Shown in pieces: positions 9,006 through 18,133 of a stretch of 64,000 bases of DNA. The DNA comes from Lachnospiraceae bacterium. GTDB taxonomy: Bacteria > Bacillota > Clostridia > Lachnospirales > Lachnospiraceae. The notes beneath the pieces are model-generated. The model saw only the letters and a list, made by a program, of their open reading frames with translations. It had not been told where the DNA came from and did not search any database. Each line of letters opens with the position of its first letter. Position 1 is the stretch's first letter. The stretch is from positions 2,018,501 to 2,082,500 of the forward strand of contig AP025573.1 in NCBI GenBank assembly GCA_022845895.1, read 5' to 3'. Made by a program: the position numbers and the translations under genes.

Positions 9006-9940
9006 AGTACTCCCTCCAAATGTTTTATCATAGCGTGCACAATTTCTTCGTCGTCATATCCATACGCCTTTTTGTCAATCCAGATTACATTTCTCTCCCT
9101 CTTAAACCATGTAATCTGCCTCTTTGCAAAATGCCTCGTGTCCCGTTTGATCGTATAGACCGCTTCTTCCAGTGTACATCTTCCGTCAAGATAGTCAAGT
9201 ATTTCTTTGTAGCCCAGACCCTGCATGGATACCAGCTCTTTCGTATACCCCATCTTCTTCAGGCTTCGCACTTCATCCACAAGGCCGTCCTCTATCATCT
9301 TGTCCACCCGGCTGTTGATCCGGGCGTAAAGATGCTCCCTGTCATCCGTCAGCACAAAGTATGCCGCGTTGTATGGTGACTCTTTTGCCCGCTCTCTTTC
9401 ATTGTGGTCTGATATCTTCTGACCTGTCTGTTCATAGAATTCAAGCGCGCGGATGACCCGTTTGACGTTATTGGGGTGTATCAGCGCGGCGGACTTGCCG
9501 TCCACCTCTGCCAGGCGTTCGTGGAGCTTGTCCGCGCCGTATCTCTGCGCATATCCGGCAAGGCGGCTGCGTATGCCGCTGCCGCCTTCGTTCTCGGTAA
9601 AGTCGATGCCATAGAGCAGCGCCTGGATATAAAAACCGGTCCCGCCGACGACGACAGGAATCCGGCCTCTTTCGTATATGTGTTCTGCCGCCTCTTGGGC
9701 CATCTTCTGAAAACGGACAACATTAAATTCTTCCGACGGCATAAGCACATCCACAAGATGATGTGGTATGCCGTCCATATCCTCAGGGCGTATCTTAGCA
9801 GAACCAATATCCATGTATTTGTACACCTGCATAGAATCTGCAGATATGATCTCACCGCCGATTGCTTTTGCAAGTGAGATGGATGCTTTTGTCTTGCCGA
9901 CGGCAGTAGGCCCTGTCAGTACCACTAACGGTCTCTTCAT
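8969..9940 (-). CDS. miaA: tRNA dimethylallyltransferase MiaA
   Basis: This 323-residue enzyme transfers a dimethylallyl group to A37 of tRNAs reading U-initial codons. It has the P-loop GPTAVGKTKASISLA at residues 10-17 and onwards, the substrate motif ISADSMQVYKYMDIGSAK and the central VVVGGTGFYIQALLYG, all diagnostic. It follows mutL after 3 nt, and MiaB, which methylthiolates the same base, is encoded at 15205-16653. Confidence 0.97.
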   Translation of the reverse strand: MKRPLVVLTGPTAVGKTKASISLAKAIGGEIISADSMQVYKYMDIGSAKIRPEDMDGIPHHLVDVLMPSEEFNVVRFQKMAQEAAEHIYERGRIPVVVGGTGFYIQALLYGIDFTENEGGSGIRSRLAGYAQRYGADKLHERLAEVDGKSAALIHPNNVKRVIRALEFYEQTGQKISDHNERERAKESPYNAAYFVLTDDREHLYARINSRVDKMIEDGLVDEVRSLKKMGYTKELVSMQGLGYKEILDYLDGRCTLEEAVYTIKRDTRHFAKRQITWFKRERNVIWIDKKAYGYDDEEIVHAMIKHLEGVLCLEDYSGGTSS

Positions 9941-9943
9941 AAT

Positions 9944-11971
9944 CTATACAATCCTCTTAAACTTTTTCTCAAGCTCCCGCCTGGTCATAGCGATGATAGT
10001 AGGGCGCCCATGCGGACAATGGTACGGATTCTCCAGCAAGAGCAGCTCCCCTATCAGCGCGTCCACTTCTGCCGCCGAGAGCTTCATATTGCCTTTTACC
10101 GCGGCTTTGCATGACATGGATGCCACCTTTTCATCAATCAGGTCCGGCGACAGGTTTCTGCTTATCTCATCGGACAGGCTGTCTATCATCTCCATGAGCA
10201 GTTCTTTCTTCGCGATTCCGAACAGGTTATCGGGCACTGCTCTCACGGCATATGACTCCTGCCCAAACTCTTCCATCTCAAATCCCAGTTTCGTGAACCG
10301 TCCCATGTACGTATTCAGAACTTCCGCCTCCTGCATCGTAAGATTCAGGATAATCGGCGGACTGATATACTGGGAGGTAAATTCCCGTGTCTTCATATTC
10401 TTCAGCGTACGCTCATACAATACCCTTTCATGGGCCGCATGCTGGTCGATGATATAGAGGCTGTCATGGAATTCAATGATCCAATATGTGTCAAACGCCT
10501 GCCCGATAAGCTTATACTCAGCTTTCCTCTCACGCTCCAGAAGCTTTTCTTCAAACATATCTATCTGCGTTCCTGCCTCTTCGTTCTTCAGCGGTACTTT
10601 ATCGTACGCATTCCGGGTCTGATCGTTTTTCTCCTGCGGGACGTCCGTCTTTGCGTATTCTACCGCTTCGCATATCCGGTCCGCCTGAACATCCGGCCTG
10701 AATATAGCGTTTTTATCCTGCACTTCTGCAGATGATTGCCGGTCGTGGTAGGAGCGTACTCTCTTTTTCATCTCCTCCATAAAGTAATCCACGTCTTTCT
10801 TCTCCGGATTCTTCCCGGCAGGGGCCTCTTCCCGTACAGGAGCTTCCTGCCGTGCCTGATCCGATTCCTGACGCAGCTGCGCCGTATCGTTCTTTTTCGG
10901 ATACACCGGCGCCTCTGCCGCTACAGGACTCTTCGAAGCCTCCGCCGCAGGCGGATTTGGGATTTCTACATGGGGAATGAGCTCCTCTGCGTGGAGTCCC
11001 CTGTCAACCGCCTCATATACAGAATTATAGACATCCTGCTGATTATTAAACCGTAATTCCATCTTAGTCGGATGTACGTTGACATCTATGTGTTCCCCGT
11101 CAATCTCCATGTGCAGCACGACGAAGGGATATTTATGCTGCATCGTAAAGTCTTTGTATGCGTCTTCAATGGCCTTGGCTATCATATTGCTTTTTACATA
11201 CCTGCCATTGATAAAATAATTCTCAAAATTGCGGTTTCCCCTTGATATAAGAGGCTTTCCCAGATATCCCGTAATCTTCATCCCGGTACGCTCATAGTCC
11301 ACAGCAAGCAGATTTGCCGCGATTTCCCTTCCGTACACGTGATAAATGACGTCTTTTAAATTCCCGTTTCCTGATGTGTGGATCTTCGACTGTCCATTAT
11401 TGATGAACTGGAACGAAATCTCAGGGTGGGACAGTGCCATCCTCGTCACCAGCTCTCCTACATGGCTTGCCTCTGTCATCGGCGTCTTTAAGAACTTTCT
11501 CCTTGCGGGGGTATTATAGAACAGCTGGCGGATGAGGAAGGTCGTTCCGTCCGGTGCGCCTGCATCGTCCAGCGCTTCTTCTTTTCCGCCCGCGATGCGG
11601 TAGCTCGTGCCATAAGTATCTTCTTTCGTCTTCGTGACCAGCTCTACCTGAGACACTGCCGCAATACTGGAAAGCGCTTCTCCGCGGAATCCGAGGGAAC
11701 CGATATGTACCAGATCGTCCACAGTACGGATCTTGCTCGTGGAATGTCTCAGAAAGGCCGAGGGCACTTCCTCTCTTGCAATGCCGCAGCCATTGTCCGC
11801 AATACGTATGTAGGAGATGCCTCCTTCTTTGATTTCTACGGTGACGGACGTAGCGCCCGCGTCTATGGCATTCTCCACCAGCTCCTTCACGACAGAGGCC
11901 GGACGCTCAATCACCTCTCCCGCGGCTATCTTATCTATTGTCACCTGGTCCAATACTTGTATCTTATTCAT
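9944..11971 (-). CDS. mutL: DNA mismatch repair protein MutL
   Basis: A 675-residue protein. The N-terminal GHKL ATPase has ENAIDAGAT, DNGCGI and LGFRGEALSS. A charged linker spans roughly residues 335-465. The C-terminal domain contains the metal-dependent endonuclease motif DQHAAHERVLYE and the closing CPHGRPT. It should therefore be a nicking MutL, as expected for a bacterium without MutH. It lies 1 nt after mutS and 3 nt before miaA. Confidence 0.97.
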   Translation of the reverse strand: MNKIQVLDQVTIDKIAAGEVIERPASVVKELVENAIDAGATSVTVEIKEGGISYIRIADNGCGIAREEVPSAFLRHSTSKIRTVDDLVHIGSLGFRGEALSSIAAVSQVELVTKTKEDTYGTSYRIAGGKEEALDDAGAPDGTTFLIRQLFYNTPARRKFLKTPMTEASHVGELVTRMALSHPEISFQFINNGQSKIHTSGNGNLKDVIYHVYGREIAANLLAVDYERTGMKITGYLGKPLISRGNRNFENYFINGRYVKSNMIAKAIEDAYKDFTMQHKYPFVVLHMEIDGEHIDVNVHPTKMELRFNNQQDVYNSVYEAVDRGLHAEELIPHVEIPNPPAAEASKSPVAAEAPVYPKKNDTAQLRQESDQARQEAPVREEAPAGKNPEKKDVDYFMEEMKKRVRSYHDRQSSAEVQDKNAIFRPDVQADRICEAVEYAKTDVPQEKNDQTRNAYDKVPLKNEEAGTQIDMFEEKLLERERKAEYKLIGQAFDTYWIIEFHDSLYIIDQHAAHERVLYERTLKNMKTREFTSQYISPPIILNLTMQEAEVLNTYMGRFTKLGFEMEEFGQESYAVRAVPDNLFGIAKKELLMEMIDSLSDEISRNLSPDLIDEKVASMSCKAAVKGNMKLSAAEVDALIGELLLLENPYHCPHGRPTIIAMTRRELEKKFKRIV

Positions 11972-11972
11972 A

Positions 11973-14618
11973 TTACCACCTGTTTTTCAGTTTGTTCTGC
12001 AGCTGATACAGCGTGTTCAGCGCATCTATAGGGGTCAGGTTGCTCACATCCAGATTCTTGATCTCATCTATCACATCATCGTCTTTTACCGTGTCAAACA
12101 GTGACATCTGAGCCAGATCGACTTCATCATACTTCTTTGTCTTAATCTTTGCTTCATGGCCGTTTACCGCGATATCCTTAACACGGGCGGTAATGTCTGC
12201 ATGGCTCAGTTCTTCCACTATCTCTTTCGCCCGCTCGATGACCGTGTCCGGTACGCCGGCCAGCTTGGCTACCTGGATACCGTAGCTCTTGTCTGCGCCG
12301 CCTTTTACGATCTTGCGCAGAAATACGATATCATCGCCCTTTTCCTTGACTGCGATACAGTAGTTATTCACATTGTCAATCTTGCCCTCCAGTTCGGTCA
12401 GCTCGTGATAGTGGGTTGCGAACAGCGTCTTGGCTCCGAGCAGCCTGCTGTTGCTGATATGTTCAATCACGGCCCATGCGATGCTGAGCCCGTCAAAGGT
12501 ACTCGTACCCCGCCCGATCTCATCCAATATAAGAAGGCTTCTGCCTGTGGCGTTCCTGAGTATATTGGCGACCTCCGTCATCTCGACCATAAAGGTACTC
12601 TGCCCGGACGCCAGGTCATCTGAGGCTCCCACTCTGGTAAATATTCTGTCTACAAGCCCCACATCCGCAGAGGACGCCGGTACGAAGGAGCCAATCTGCG
12701 ACAGGAGCACGATGAGTGCCGTCTGCCTCATATATGTGGATTTTCCGGCCATATTCGGACCGGTGATGACAGATATGCGGTTTTTCCTGTCGTTCAGGTA
12801 TGTGTCATTGGCGATAAACATGTCATTCGGTATCATCTTCTCTACGACGGGATGCCTTCCATCCTTGATGTCGATCACTCCCTTTTCGTTTATCCTGGGG
12901 CGTACATAATTATTACGTTCCGCCACGAGCGCGAGGGAGGTAAAGACGTCAATCTGCGCCACTGCCTTGGCTGTCGTCTGGATACGCTCGATCTCTCCGG
13001 CAATCGTGTCACGCACCTCGCAGTACAGCTCATACTCCAGCGCGTACAGCTTGTCTTCCGCACCCAGAATCGTATCTTCCAGCTCTTTCAGCTCCGGGAT
13101 GATATAACGCTCTGCATTGGCTAGCGTCTGTTTCCTCATATAATAATCCGGAACGAGATTCTTGAACGAATTCGTCACTTCCAGATAATAGCCGAATACT
13201 TTATTGAAACGAATCCGCAGATTCTTGATTCCCGTCTTCTGACGCTCCTGTTCTTCCAGCTTAGCAAGCCATTCCTTTCCATCCGACTTCGCAGCACGGA
13301 GCCGGTCCACTTCCTCGTTGTAGCCTTCCCGTATGATATTGCCTTCCTTCATGGCAATAGGAGGCTCATCATCAATGGCATCCGTAATGAGCCGGCACAG
13401 GTCTTCGAGCGTGTCCAGACTGTCGAAGAGCTCCTTCAGAAGGGGACTGCTCATATCGCCCATTATGCACCGGATGTGGGGCAGCATGGACAGAGAGCTT
13501 CTGAACGCCGTCAGATCCCTCGGATTGGCAGACTTGTATGTAATCTTGCAGACGAGCCGTTCCAGATCGTAGACAGGGCTCAGGTATTCCCTGATCTCTT
13601 CCCTCGCTATCGCACCCGCCTTGAATTCTTCTACCGCATCAAGGCGCCGTTCTACCGCTTCTTTATCTATGAGGGGCTGCTCGATATATTTGCGCAGTGT
13701 CCTCGCACCCATCGCTGTCTTCGTCTTGTCGAGCACCCAGAGAAGCGAACCTCTCTTCTGCTTTTCACGAAGCGTCTCACAGAGCTCCAGGTTCCTCCTC
13801 GTGGAACTGTCCAGCATCATATACTTGCCGGCTGCATATCCGGTGAGCTTCGTCAGATGGGCCAGGTCCGTCTTCTGCGTCTCTTTCAGGTATGTAAGCA
13901 GGGCTCCTGCCCCGATGACACCGCAGTCATAGTCCCCCAGCCCGAGGCCGTCCAGAGAATTCACACCGAAGTGCTCCTTCAGCGTCCGCTGGCAGAGAGC
14001 ATCGTCAAAATACCAGGTATCCAGCGCATATATGGTGATGCCTAGCCGTTCTTTCAGCAAGTCCATATCCATGCCGCTCATATAAAAAGCCTCATTGCAT
14101 ATAAGCTCTGAGGGCATGAATTTATATATCTCGTCAAACAGTTTCCCGCTTGTTTCAAGTTCTGTCACAAAGTAATCGCCTGTCGTGACATCCGCCACCG
14201 ACAGACCGTATCGGTCCGCAATATATACGACGCACATAATGTAATTATTCTTCGTCTCATCGAGCGCCTGCGTATCCAGGTTCGTACCAGGCGTAACGAT
14301 ACGGACCACTTCCCGCTTTACGAGACCTTTTGCCGTCGCCGGATCTTCCATCTGTTCGCAGATAGCTACCTTGTAGCCCTTGGATACGAGCCGGTTCAGA
14401 TAGCCATCCACGGCATGGTAAGGGATGCCGCACATCGGTGCCCGCTCCTTAAGCCCGCAGTTCTTTCCTGTCAGGGTAATTTCCAGTTCTTTCGATGCGG
14501 TAAGCGCATCTTCAAAAAACATCTCATAAAAATCGCCTAATCTATAAAATAAGATACAGTCCGGATACTCTTTTTTCGTATCTACATACTGCTGCATCAT
14601 CGGGGTTAGTTCAGCCAC
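11973..14618 (-). CDS. mutS: DNA mismatch repair protein MutS
   Basis: An 881-residue MutS1. The mismatch-reading motif GDFYEMF is near residue 30. The ATPase domain has Walker A TGPNMAGKSTYMRQ, Walker B LLILDEIGRGTS and the conserved ATHYHELTEL. The C-terminal tail ends in the helix-turn-helix/tetramer region. The start codon is GTG with GAGGAG 6 nt upstream. It is the first gene of the mutS-mutL-miaA transcript, with a TATAAT-type -10 box about 40 nt upstream. Confidence 0.97.
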   Translation of the reverse strand: MAELTPMMQQYVDTKKEYPDCILFYRLGDFYEMFFEDALTASKELEITLTGKNCGLKERAPMCGIPYHAVDGYLNRLVSKGYKVAICEQMEDPATAKGLVKREVVRIVTPGTNLDTQALDETKNNYIMCVVYIADRYGLSVADVTTGDYFVTELETSGKLFDEIYKFMPSELICNEAFYMSGMDMDLLKERLGITIYALDTWYFDDALCQRTLKEHFGVNSLDGLGLGDYDCGVIGAGALLTYLKETQKTDLAHLTKLTGYAAGKYMMLDSSTRRNLELCETLREKQKRGSLLWVLDKTKTAMGARTLRKYIEQPLIDKEAVERRLDAVEEFKAGAIAREEIREYLSPVYDLERLVCKITYKSANPRDLTAFRSSLSMLPHIRCIMGDMSSPLLKELFDSLDTLEDLCRLITDAIDDEPPIAMKEGNIIREGYNEEVDRLRAAKSDGKEWLAKLEEQERQKTGIKNLRIRFNKVFGYYLEVTNSFKNLVPDYYMRKQTLANAERYIIPELKELEDTILGAEDKLYALEYELYCEVRDTIAGEIERIQTTAKAVAQIDVFTSLALVAERNNYVRPRINEKGVIDIKDGRHPVVEKMIPNDMFIANDTYLNDRKNRISVITGPNMAGKSTYMRQTALIVLLSQIGSFVPASSADVGLVDRIFTRVGASDDLASGQSTFMVEMTEVANILRNATGRSLLILDEIGRGTSTFDGLSIAWAVIEHISNSRLLGAKTLFATHYHELTELEGKIDNVNNYCIAVKEKGDDIVFLRKIVKGGADKSYGIQVAKLAGVPDTVIERAKEIVEELSHADITARVKDIAVNGHEAKIKTKKYDEVDLAQMSLFDTVKDDDVIDEIKNLDVSNLTPIDALNTLYQLQNKLKNRW

Positions 14619-14653
14619 AGTCTTCTCCTCTTTTGTCTAAATTTTTACATTTT

Positions 14654-14659
14654 ATTATA
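14654..14659 (-). promoter_or_regulatory. -10 box of the mutS operon
   Basis: A perfect TATAAT on the minus strand in an AT-rich gap about 36 nt before the mutS GTG. With a 17-nt spacer the -35 would be TTTCAT, a weak match, so the promoter call depends mostly on the -10 and position. Confidence 0.4.
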
Positions 14660-14697
14660 TCATTAATCTCTAAAATATGAAAGACTTAAAATCCTCA

Positions 14698-15114
14698 TCA
14701 CAATACATGAAAATGTGGTTTCGGCTCATCGTACAGCCAGTATGACAAGTAACCGCTCAATAGGATGCCTATGACGCAAAGACCTGAAAACAAGACTACA
14801 AAAGGCAGGCAGATCTGCCCAAACAGATGGAACGGCTGATTCGTATAGTCCCATACGCCAAGGCCCAGCCACTTGTTGACGATGATACCGGTAATGAATT
14901 CCATCGATGTAACAAACACAATACATCTTATAAGCTGCCTCCAGAGCGCATCCTCCCAGTTGACCGCTCTGCCCTGTATCTCAAAAAAGAGAAGACAGAT
15001 GCCGCCGAGCAGGAACATGCTCCAATGTGAAAAACCGCGGAATACGACCTCTAATGTATAATAGATACAGCCCCCCAGGCTGATAAAAAACAGATACTCA
15101 CTTAATTTCTTCAT
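14698..15114 (-). CDS. CmpB-type putative ABC transporter membrane protein
   Basis: A 138-residue membrane protein with about four hydrophobic helices. The segment IYYTLEVVFRGFSHWSMFLLGGICLLFFE and the later MEFITGIIVNKWLGLGVWDYTNQPFHLFGQICLP match the family annotated as putative ABC-transporter type IV membrane protein (CmpB). That name is only a prediction: no ATPase partner is nearby and transport has not been shown, as far as I know. The ribosome site is weak (GAGGG). Confidence 0.75.
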   Translation of the reverse strand: MKKLSEYLFFISLGGCIYYTLEVVFRGFSHWSMFLLGGICLLFFEIQGRAVNWEDALWRQLIRCIVFVTSMEFITGIIVNKWLGLGVWDYTNQPFHLFGQICLPFVVLFSGLCVIGILLSGYLSYWLYDEPKPHFHVL

Positions 15115-15116
15115 GT

Positions 15117-15161
15117 AAAAACGCCCTCACTATATGTTCTTACTTATAGTTTGAGCGTTTT
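15117..15161 (-). terminator. Hairpin terminator after miaB
   Basis: On the minus strand AAAACGC-TCA pairs with TGA-G-GCGTTTT across a loop of roughly 20 nt, ending in a T-run just after the miaB stop. The last T-run lies immediately before the start codon of the CmpB-like gene, whose expression would then depend on readthrough. Confidence 0.5.
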
Positions 15162-15204
15162 CGCTTTATAATATGGGTGGTATATATTTCTTAATAGGCA
15201 TGAA

Positions 15205-16653
15205 TTACCGTCCGGCATTCAGACTGCCGATATAGTAGAATCCCCGGCATTCCGAAAGTCTTACATCCGCATAGGTACCTATCATATCTTCCGTACCCGG
15301 AAAATGCACGAGCAGATTATTGCTGAGCCTCCCTGTTACGAGGGTGCTGTCGTGCTCGCTTACAGATTCTACCAGAGCCCGCTGTACGCTTCCTTCATGC
15401 ACCGCGCATACTTCCCGGGCAATCTTCTGGACCTCGCTGAGCAGCCGGTCAAACCGGTCTTTGGCAACATCCTCCGGCACCTGATCCTCCATCGCTGCTG
15501 CAGGCGTGCCCGAACGTTTTGAATAGAGGAAGGTAAACGCGCTGTCATAACGTACCTTGCGCACGACATCCAGCGTCTCCTGGAAATCTTCCTCGGTCTC
15601 GCCGGGAAAGCCGACGATAATATCTGTCGTAAGAGAGATATCCGGCACGGCCAGCCTTATCTTTCTGACCAGTTCCAGATACTGTTCCTTCGTATAATGC
15701 CGGTTCATCTTTTTAAGGATGTCTGTGCTTCCGGACTGTACGGGCAGGTGCAGATGCCTGCATATCTTACGTGACCTGCCCATCACTTCGATCAGCTCGT
15801 CAGACAGGTCCTTTGGATGTGACGTCATGAACCTTATGCGTTCCAGCCCCTCTATCTTTTCGATTTCCTCAAGCAGCGCGGCAAAAGTGATTGGCGCATC
15901 AAGCGTCTTTCCGTATGAATTGACATTCTGCCCAAGAAGCATGACCTCTGTCACTCCATCTGCCACGAGCTGCCTGATTTCCCGTGTGATGGCTTTTGGC
16001 GCACGGCTTCGCTCTCTCCCGCGCACATATGGCACGATACAGTAGCTGCAGAAATTATTGCAGCCGAACATGATATTGACCCCTGATTTAAAGGCGTATT
16101 TCCTTTCGTTCGGCAGGTCTTCCACAATCTTATCCGTGTCGTTCCATATATCTATCACCATGCCGCCCGACTCAAAACATGAGACAATCAGCTCAGCAAA
16201 CTTATAGATATTGTGTGTGCCGAAGATGAGGTCTACGAAACGATAGCTCTTTTTCAGCTTCTCTACTACTTCCGTCTCCTGCATCATACATCCGCACAGC
16301 CCTATCATCATATGAGGATTCTTCTGCTTTATCGGCTTCAGCTGTCCAAGCCTTCCGTATACTCTCGTATTTGCATTTTCACGGACCGTACATGTGTTAA
16401 AGATGACAAAGTCCGCCTTGTCCTCTTCCGCCTCTTCATAGCCGATACGCCCCAGTATCCCCTTAAGCTTTTCAGAGTCCCGGGCATTCATCTGGCAGCC
16501 GAAGGTCGTCACGCAAAAAGTAAGGGGCCTTCCCAACTCCTTTGCTTTATCCGCTACATGCCGTCTGGCCTTTTCTATGTAATAATATTGCCTCTCAGGT
16601 TCGCTGTCCGGTATCTCACTAGACAAACTGATGTCTGGATTCATCGTACTCAT
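15205..16653 (-). CDS. miaB: tRNA methylthiotransferase MiaB
   Basis: A 482-residue radical-SAM enzyme that adds a methylthio group to the isopentenyl-A37 made by MiaA. The N-terminal MTTase domain has VTTFGCQMNARDSEK and the other two cluster cysteines (FNTCTVRENA, GLCGCMMQE). The radical-SAM cluster motif is GCNNFCSYCIVPYVRGRERS. A TRAM domain closes the protein. ATG 16653 has AAGGA 7 nt upstream. The start lies inside the last codons of the DUF4250 gene, so translation is coupled. Confidence 0.97.
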   Translation of the reverse strand: MSTMNPDISLSSEIPDSEPERQYYYIEKARRHVADKAKELGRPLTFCVTTFGCQMNARDSEKLKGILGRIGYEEAEEDKADFVIFNTCTVRENANTRVYGRLGQLKPIKQKNPHMMIGLCGCMMQETEVVEKLKKSYRFVDLIFGTHNIYKFAELIVSCFESGGMVIDIWNDTDKIVEDLPNERKYAFKSGVNIMFGCNNFCSYCIVPYVRGRERSRAPKAITREIRQLVADGVTEVMLLGQNVNSYGKTLDAPITFAALLEEIEKIEGLERIRFMTSHPKDLSDELIEVMGRSRKICRHLHLPVQSGSTDILKKMNRHYTKEQYLELVRKIRLAVPDISLTTDIIVGFPGETEEDFQETLDVVRKVRYDSAFTFLYSKRSGTPAAAMEDQVPEDVAKDRFDRLLSEVQKIAREVCAVHEGSVQRALVESVSEHDSTLVTGRLSNNLLVHFPGTEDMIGTYADVRLSECRGFYYIGSLNAGR

Positions 16654-16801
16654 AATCGATTCCTTTCAATGTATCTACAATCGTATTTTTATCTACCTGC
16701 ATATCCTCACACAGCTCGTCAAGCGTGTGGTAATAGTCTCTTATCTTCGTGTTCACCACGCTCAAAAGCAGCATGGGGTCTTTCGGCAATCCAAACTGCA
16801 T
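16619..16801 (-). CDS. DUF4250 protein
   Basis: A 60-residue soluble protein that begins with LPKDPMLLLSVVNTKIRDYY and ends with IDYEYDESRHQFV, matching DUF4250, a small family of unknown function widespread in Clostridia. The internal LDELCEDMQVDKNTIVDTL looks like a helix-turn-helix. AAGGA lies 9 nt before the ATG. It overlaps miaB by 35 nt, which suggests coordinated expression with tRNA modification. Confidence 0.85.
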   Translation of the reverse strand: MQFGLPKDPMLLLSVVNTKIRDYYHTLDELCEDMQVDKNTIVDTLKGIDYEYDESRHQFV

Positions 16802-16822
16802 CCGTATCCATCCTTTCCGCCG

Positions 16823-17377
16823 CTATATGCTCCTTGTCTCTGTTATGATAAGCTGCGGCCTGACATCCTCTTCTTCCTGCGGCACTTCCGCTACAATCTG
16901 GAGGTCGAATGCTGCCGCAATCGTATGAAGCCCCGGGTGCTTTCCCAGATATCTGTCATAGTATCCCTTTCCATATCCAATCCGGCAGCGTCTGACATCG
17001 AAGGCCACGCCCGGCATGATTACCAGACCGTCCTTTCCGTCAGCTGCCTTCCCCTCGACCGGTTCCAGGATGCCAAAGCATCCTCTCGTCAGTTCTTCAA
17101 AAGAATGGATTTCAAAGAAGTCCATCTCTGTCCCGTCGACCTTAGGTGCCCATACTGCCTTGCCAAGCCTCCAAGCCTCTTCCATCAGCTGTCTAGTCCC
17201 GACCTCTTTTCGGCAGTCTACATAGCAGTAGATATCCGTGGCCTCTCTGAACCATGCATGGGAGATGATCTCCCTTGTGATGGCTTCTGTGCTGTTCTGC
17301 CATTCTACCGGACTGATATCCAGCCTGTTTTTAAGAATTGACTGTCTAATTTCCTCTTTTTCTGCCAAATTTCTCAC
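16823..17377 (-). CDS. 5-formyltetrahydrofolate cyclo-ligase
   Basis: A 184-residue enzyme that converts 5-formyl-THF to 5,10-methenyl-THF using ATP. The diagnostic C-terminal motif GYGKGYYDRYL (nucleotide and folate binding) is intact, as is MPGVAFDVRRCRIG before it. It feeds the same folate pool as FolD and Fhs encoded at 44-46.6 kb. Its start overlaps the DUF896 gene by 32 nt, so the two are coupled. Confidence 0.93.
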   Translation of the reverse strand: MRNLAEKEEIRQSILKNRLDISPVEWQNSTEAITREIISHAWFREATDIYCYVDCRKEVGTRQLMEEAWRLGKAVWAPKVDGTEMDFFEIHSFEELTRGCFGILEPVEGKAADGKDGLVIMPGVAFDVRRCRIGYGKGYYDRYLGKHPGLHTIAAAFDLQIVAEVPQEEEDVRPQLIITETRSI

Positions 17378-17567
17378 CTAAATCCGTTATCGTCCCATCT
17401 GTCTCTTCTATCGATATCTGATTCAGCTGGCTGCGCAGGTTCTGCTTGAAAGCATCCACATACTCTCTTCTCAAAACCTGCTGCTCTTTTTGCTCAGCCG
17501 CTGTAAGCCCTTCTGCCTTGGACTTGTGATATAGTTCATTGATCCTGGCTATCTTTTTATCGTCCAT
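17346..17567 (-). CDS. DUF896 (YnzC-like) protein
   Basis: A 73-residue protein with the typical family core KIARINELYHKSKAEGLTAAE followed by QQVLRREYVDAFKQNLR and a polar C-terminus. The family (YnzC/YaaK-like, in B. subtilis part of the SOS regulon) is a two-helix hairpin of unknown function. It heads the DUF896-cyclo-ligase-DUF4250-miaB cluster. No LexA box is evident upstream by eye. Confidence 0.88.
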   Translation of the reverse strand: MDDKKIARINELYHKSKAEGLTAAEQKEQQVLRREYVDAFKQNLRSQLNQISIEETDGTITDLGEKFGRKRGN

Positions 17568-17679
17568 TTGTCTTATGCCCTTCCTAAATCATAGAAATTA
17601 TGGTGCGAGGCGTGTGTGCCCTTGTAAACTGATGCTATCCATAATACACTATAAAAGGGGGAAAGTCTACTTCTTATTT

Positions 17680-18063
17680 TTAACTCGAATAATTTTCCAG
17701 GAAGCCGTAAAGCGTCGCCGTATCTTCTATATATTTGCCGTTGCGTATCTCTTCACGCACGGCTGCCGGGAGTTCATCATACCGGATATCCGTGTACTCG
17801 TAAGGTGTCTTCTTATCACTCAGATAGACGACGATATAGCCATTGACCTCCATAAGGTAATAGCAGTCTTCTTTCAAAGCAGAACCTTCCGTCCTCACCG
17901 ATGGTTCGGTCTTGGCCTTGGCAGTCTCCTGCTCCTTCTCTATCTTCGTCTCGGCCTCCGCCCGTTCTTTTGCCTTCTGGTAGCTCAACTGGTATGCGCT
18001 GGATACCGCGAGTACCGTTATAATAGCAGCCGCAAAAAAGCCAATACCATACTTATTTTTCAT
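17680..18063 (-). CDS. Secreted or anchored protein, BofC-C-terminal-like
   Basis: A 127-residue protein with an N-terminal hydrophobic segment (about residues 5-22, signal or anchor), a charged Lys/Glu linker (25-55) and a C-terminal domain with YYLMEVNGYIVVYL and YTDIRYDELPAAVREEI. The C-terminal part resembles the BofC C-terminal domain found in several clostridial membrane proteins. This is a family-level guess. ATG 18063 is preferred because GGAG sits 8 nt upstream; an upstream ATG at 18105 has no such site. Confidence 0.65.
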   Translation of the reverse strand: MKNKYGIGFFAAAIITVLAVSSAYQLSYQKAKERAEAETKIEKEQETAKAKTEPSVRTEGSALKEDCYYLMEVNGYIVVYLSDKKTPYEYTDIRYDELPAAVREEIRNGKYIEDTATLYGFLENYSS

Positions 18064-18133
18064 AAGGACAACTCCTTTTTTAGTACAGTATTGGCTGCTT
18101 TTCATTTATTTATACAAAATTGCTGAATTTCTG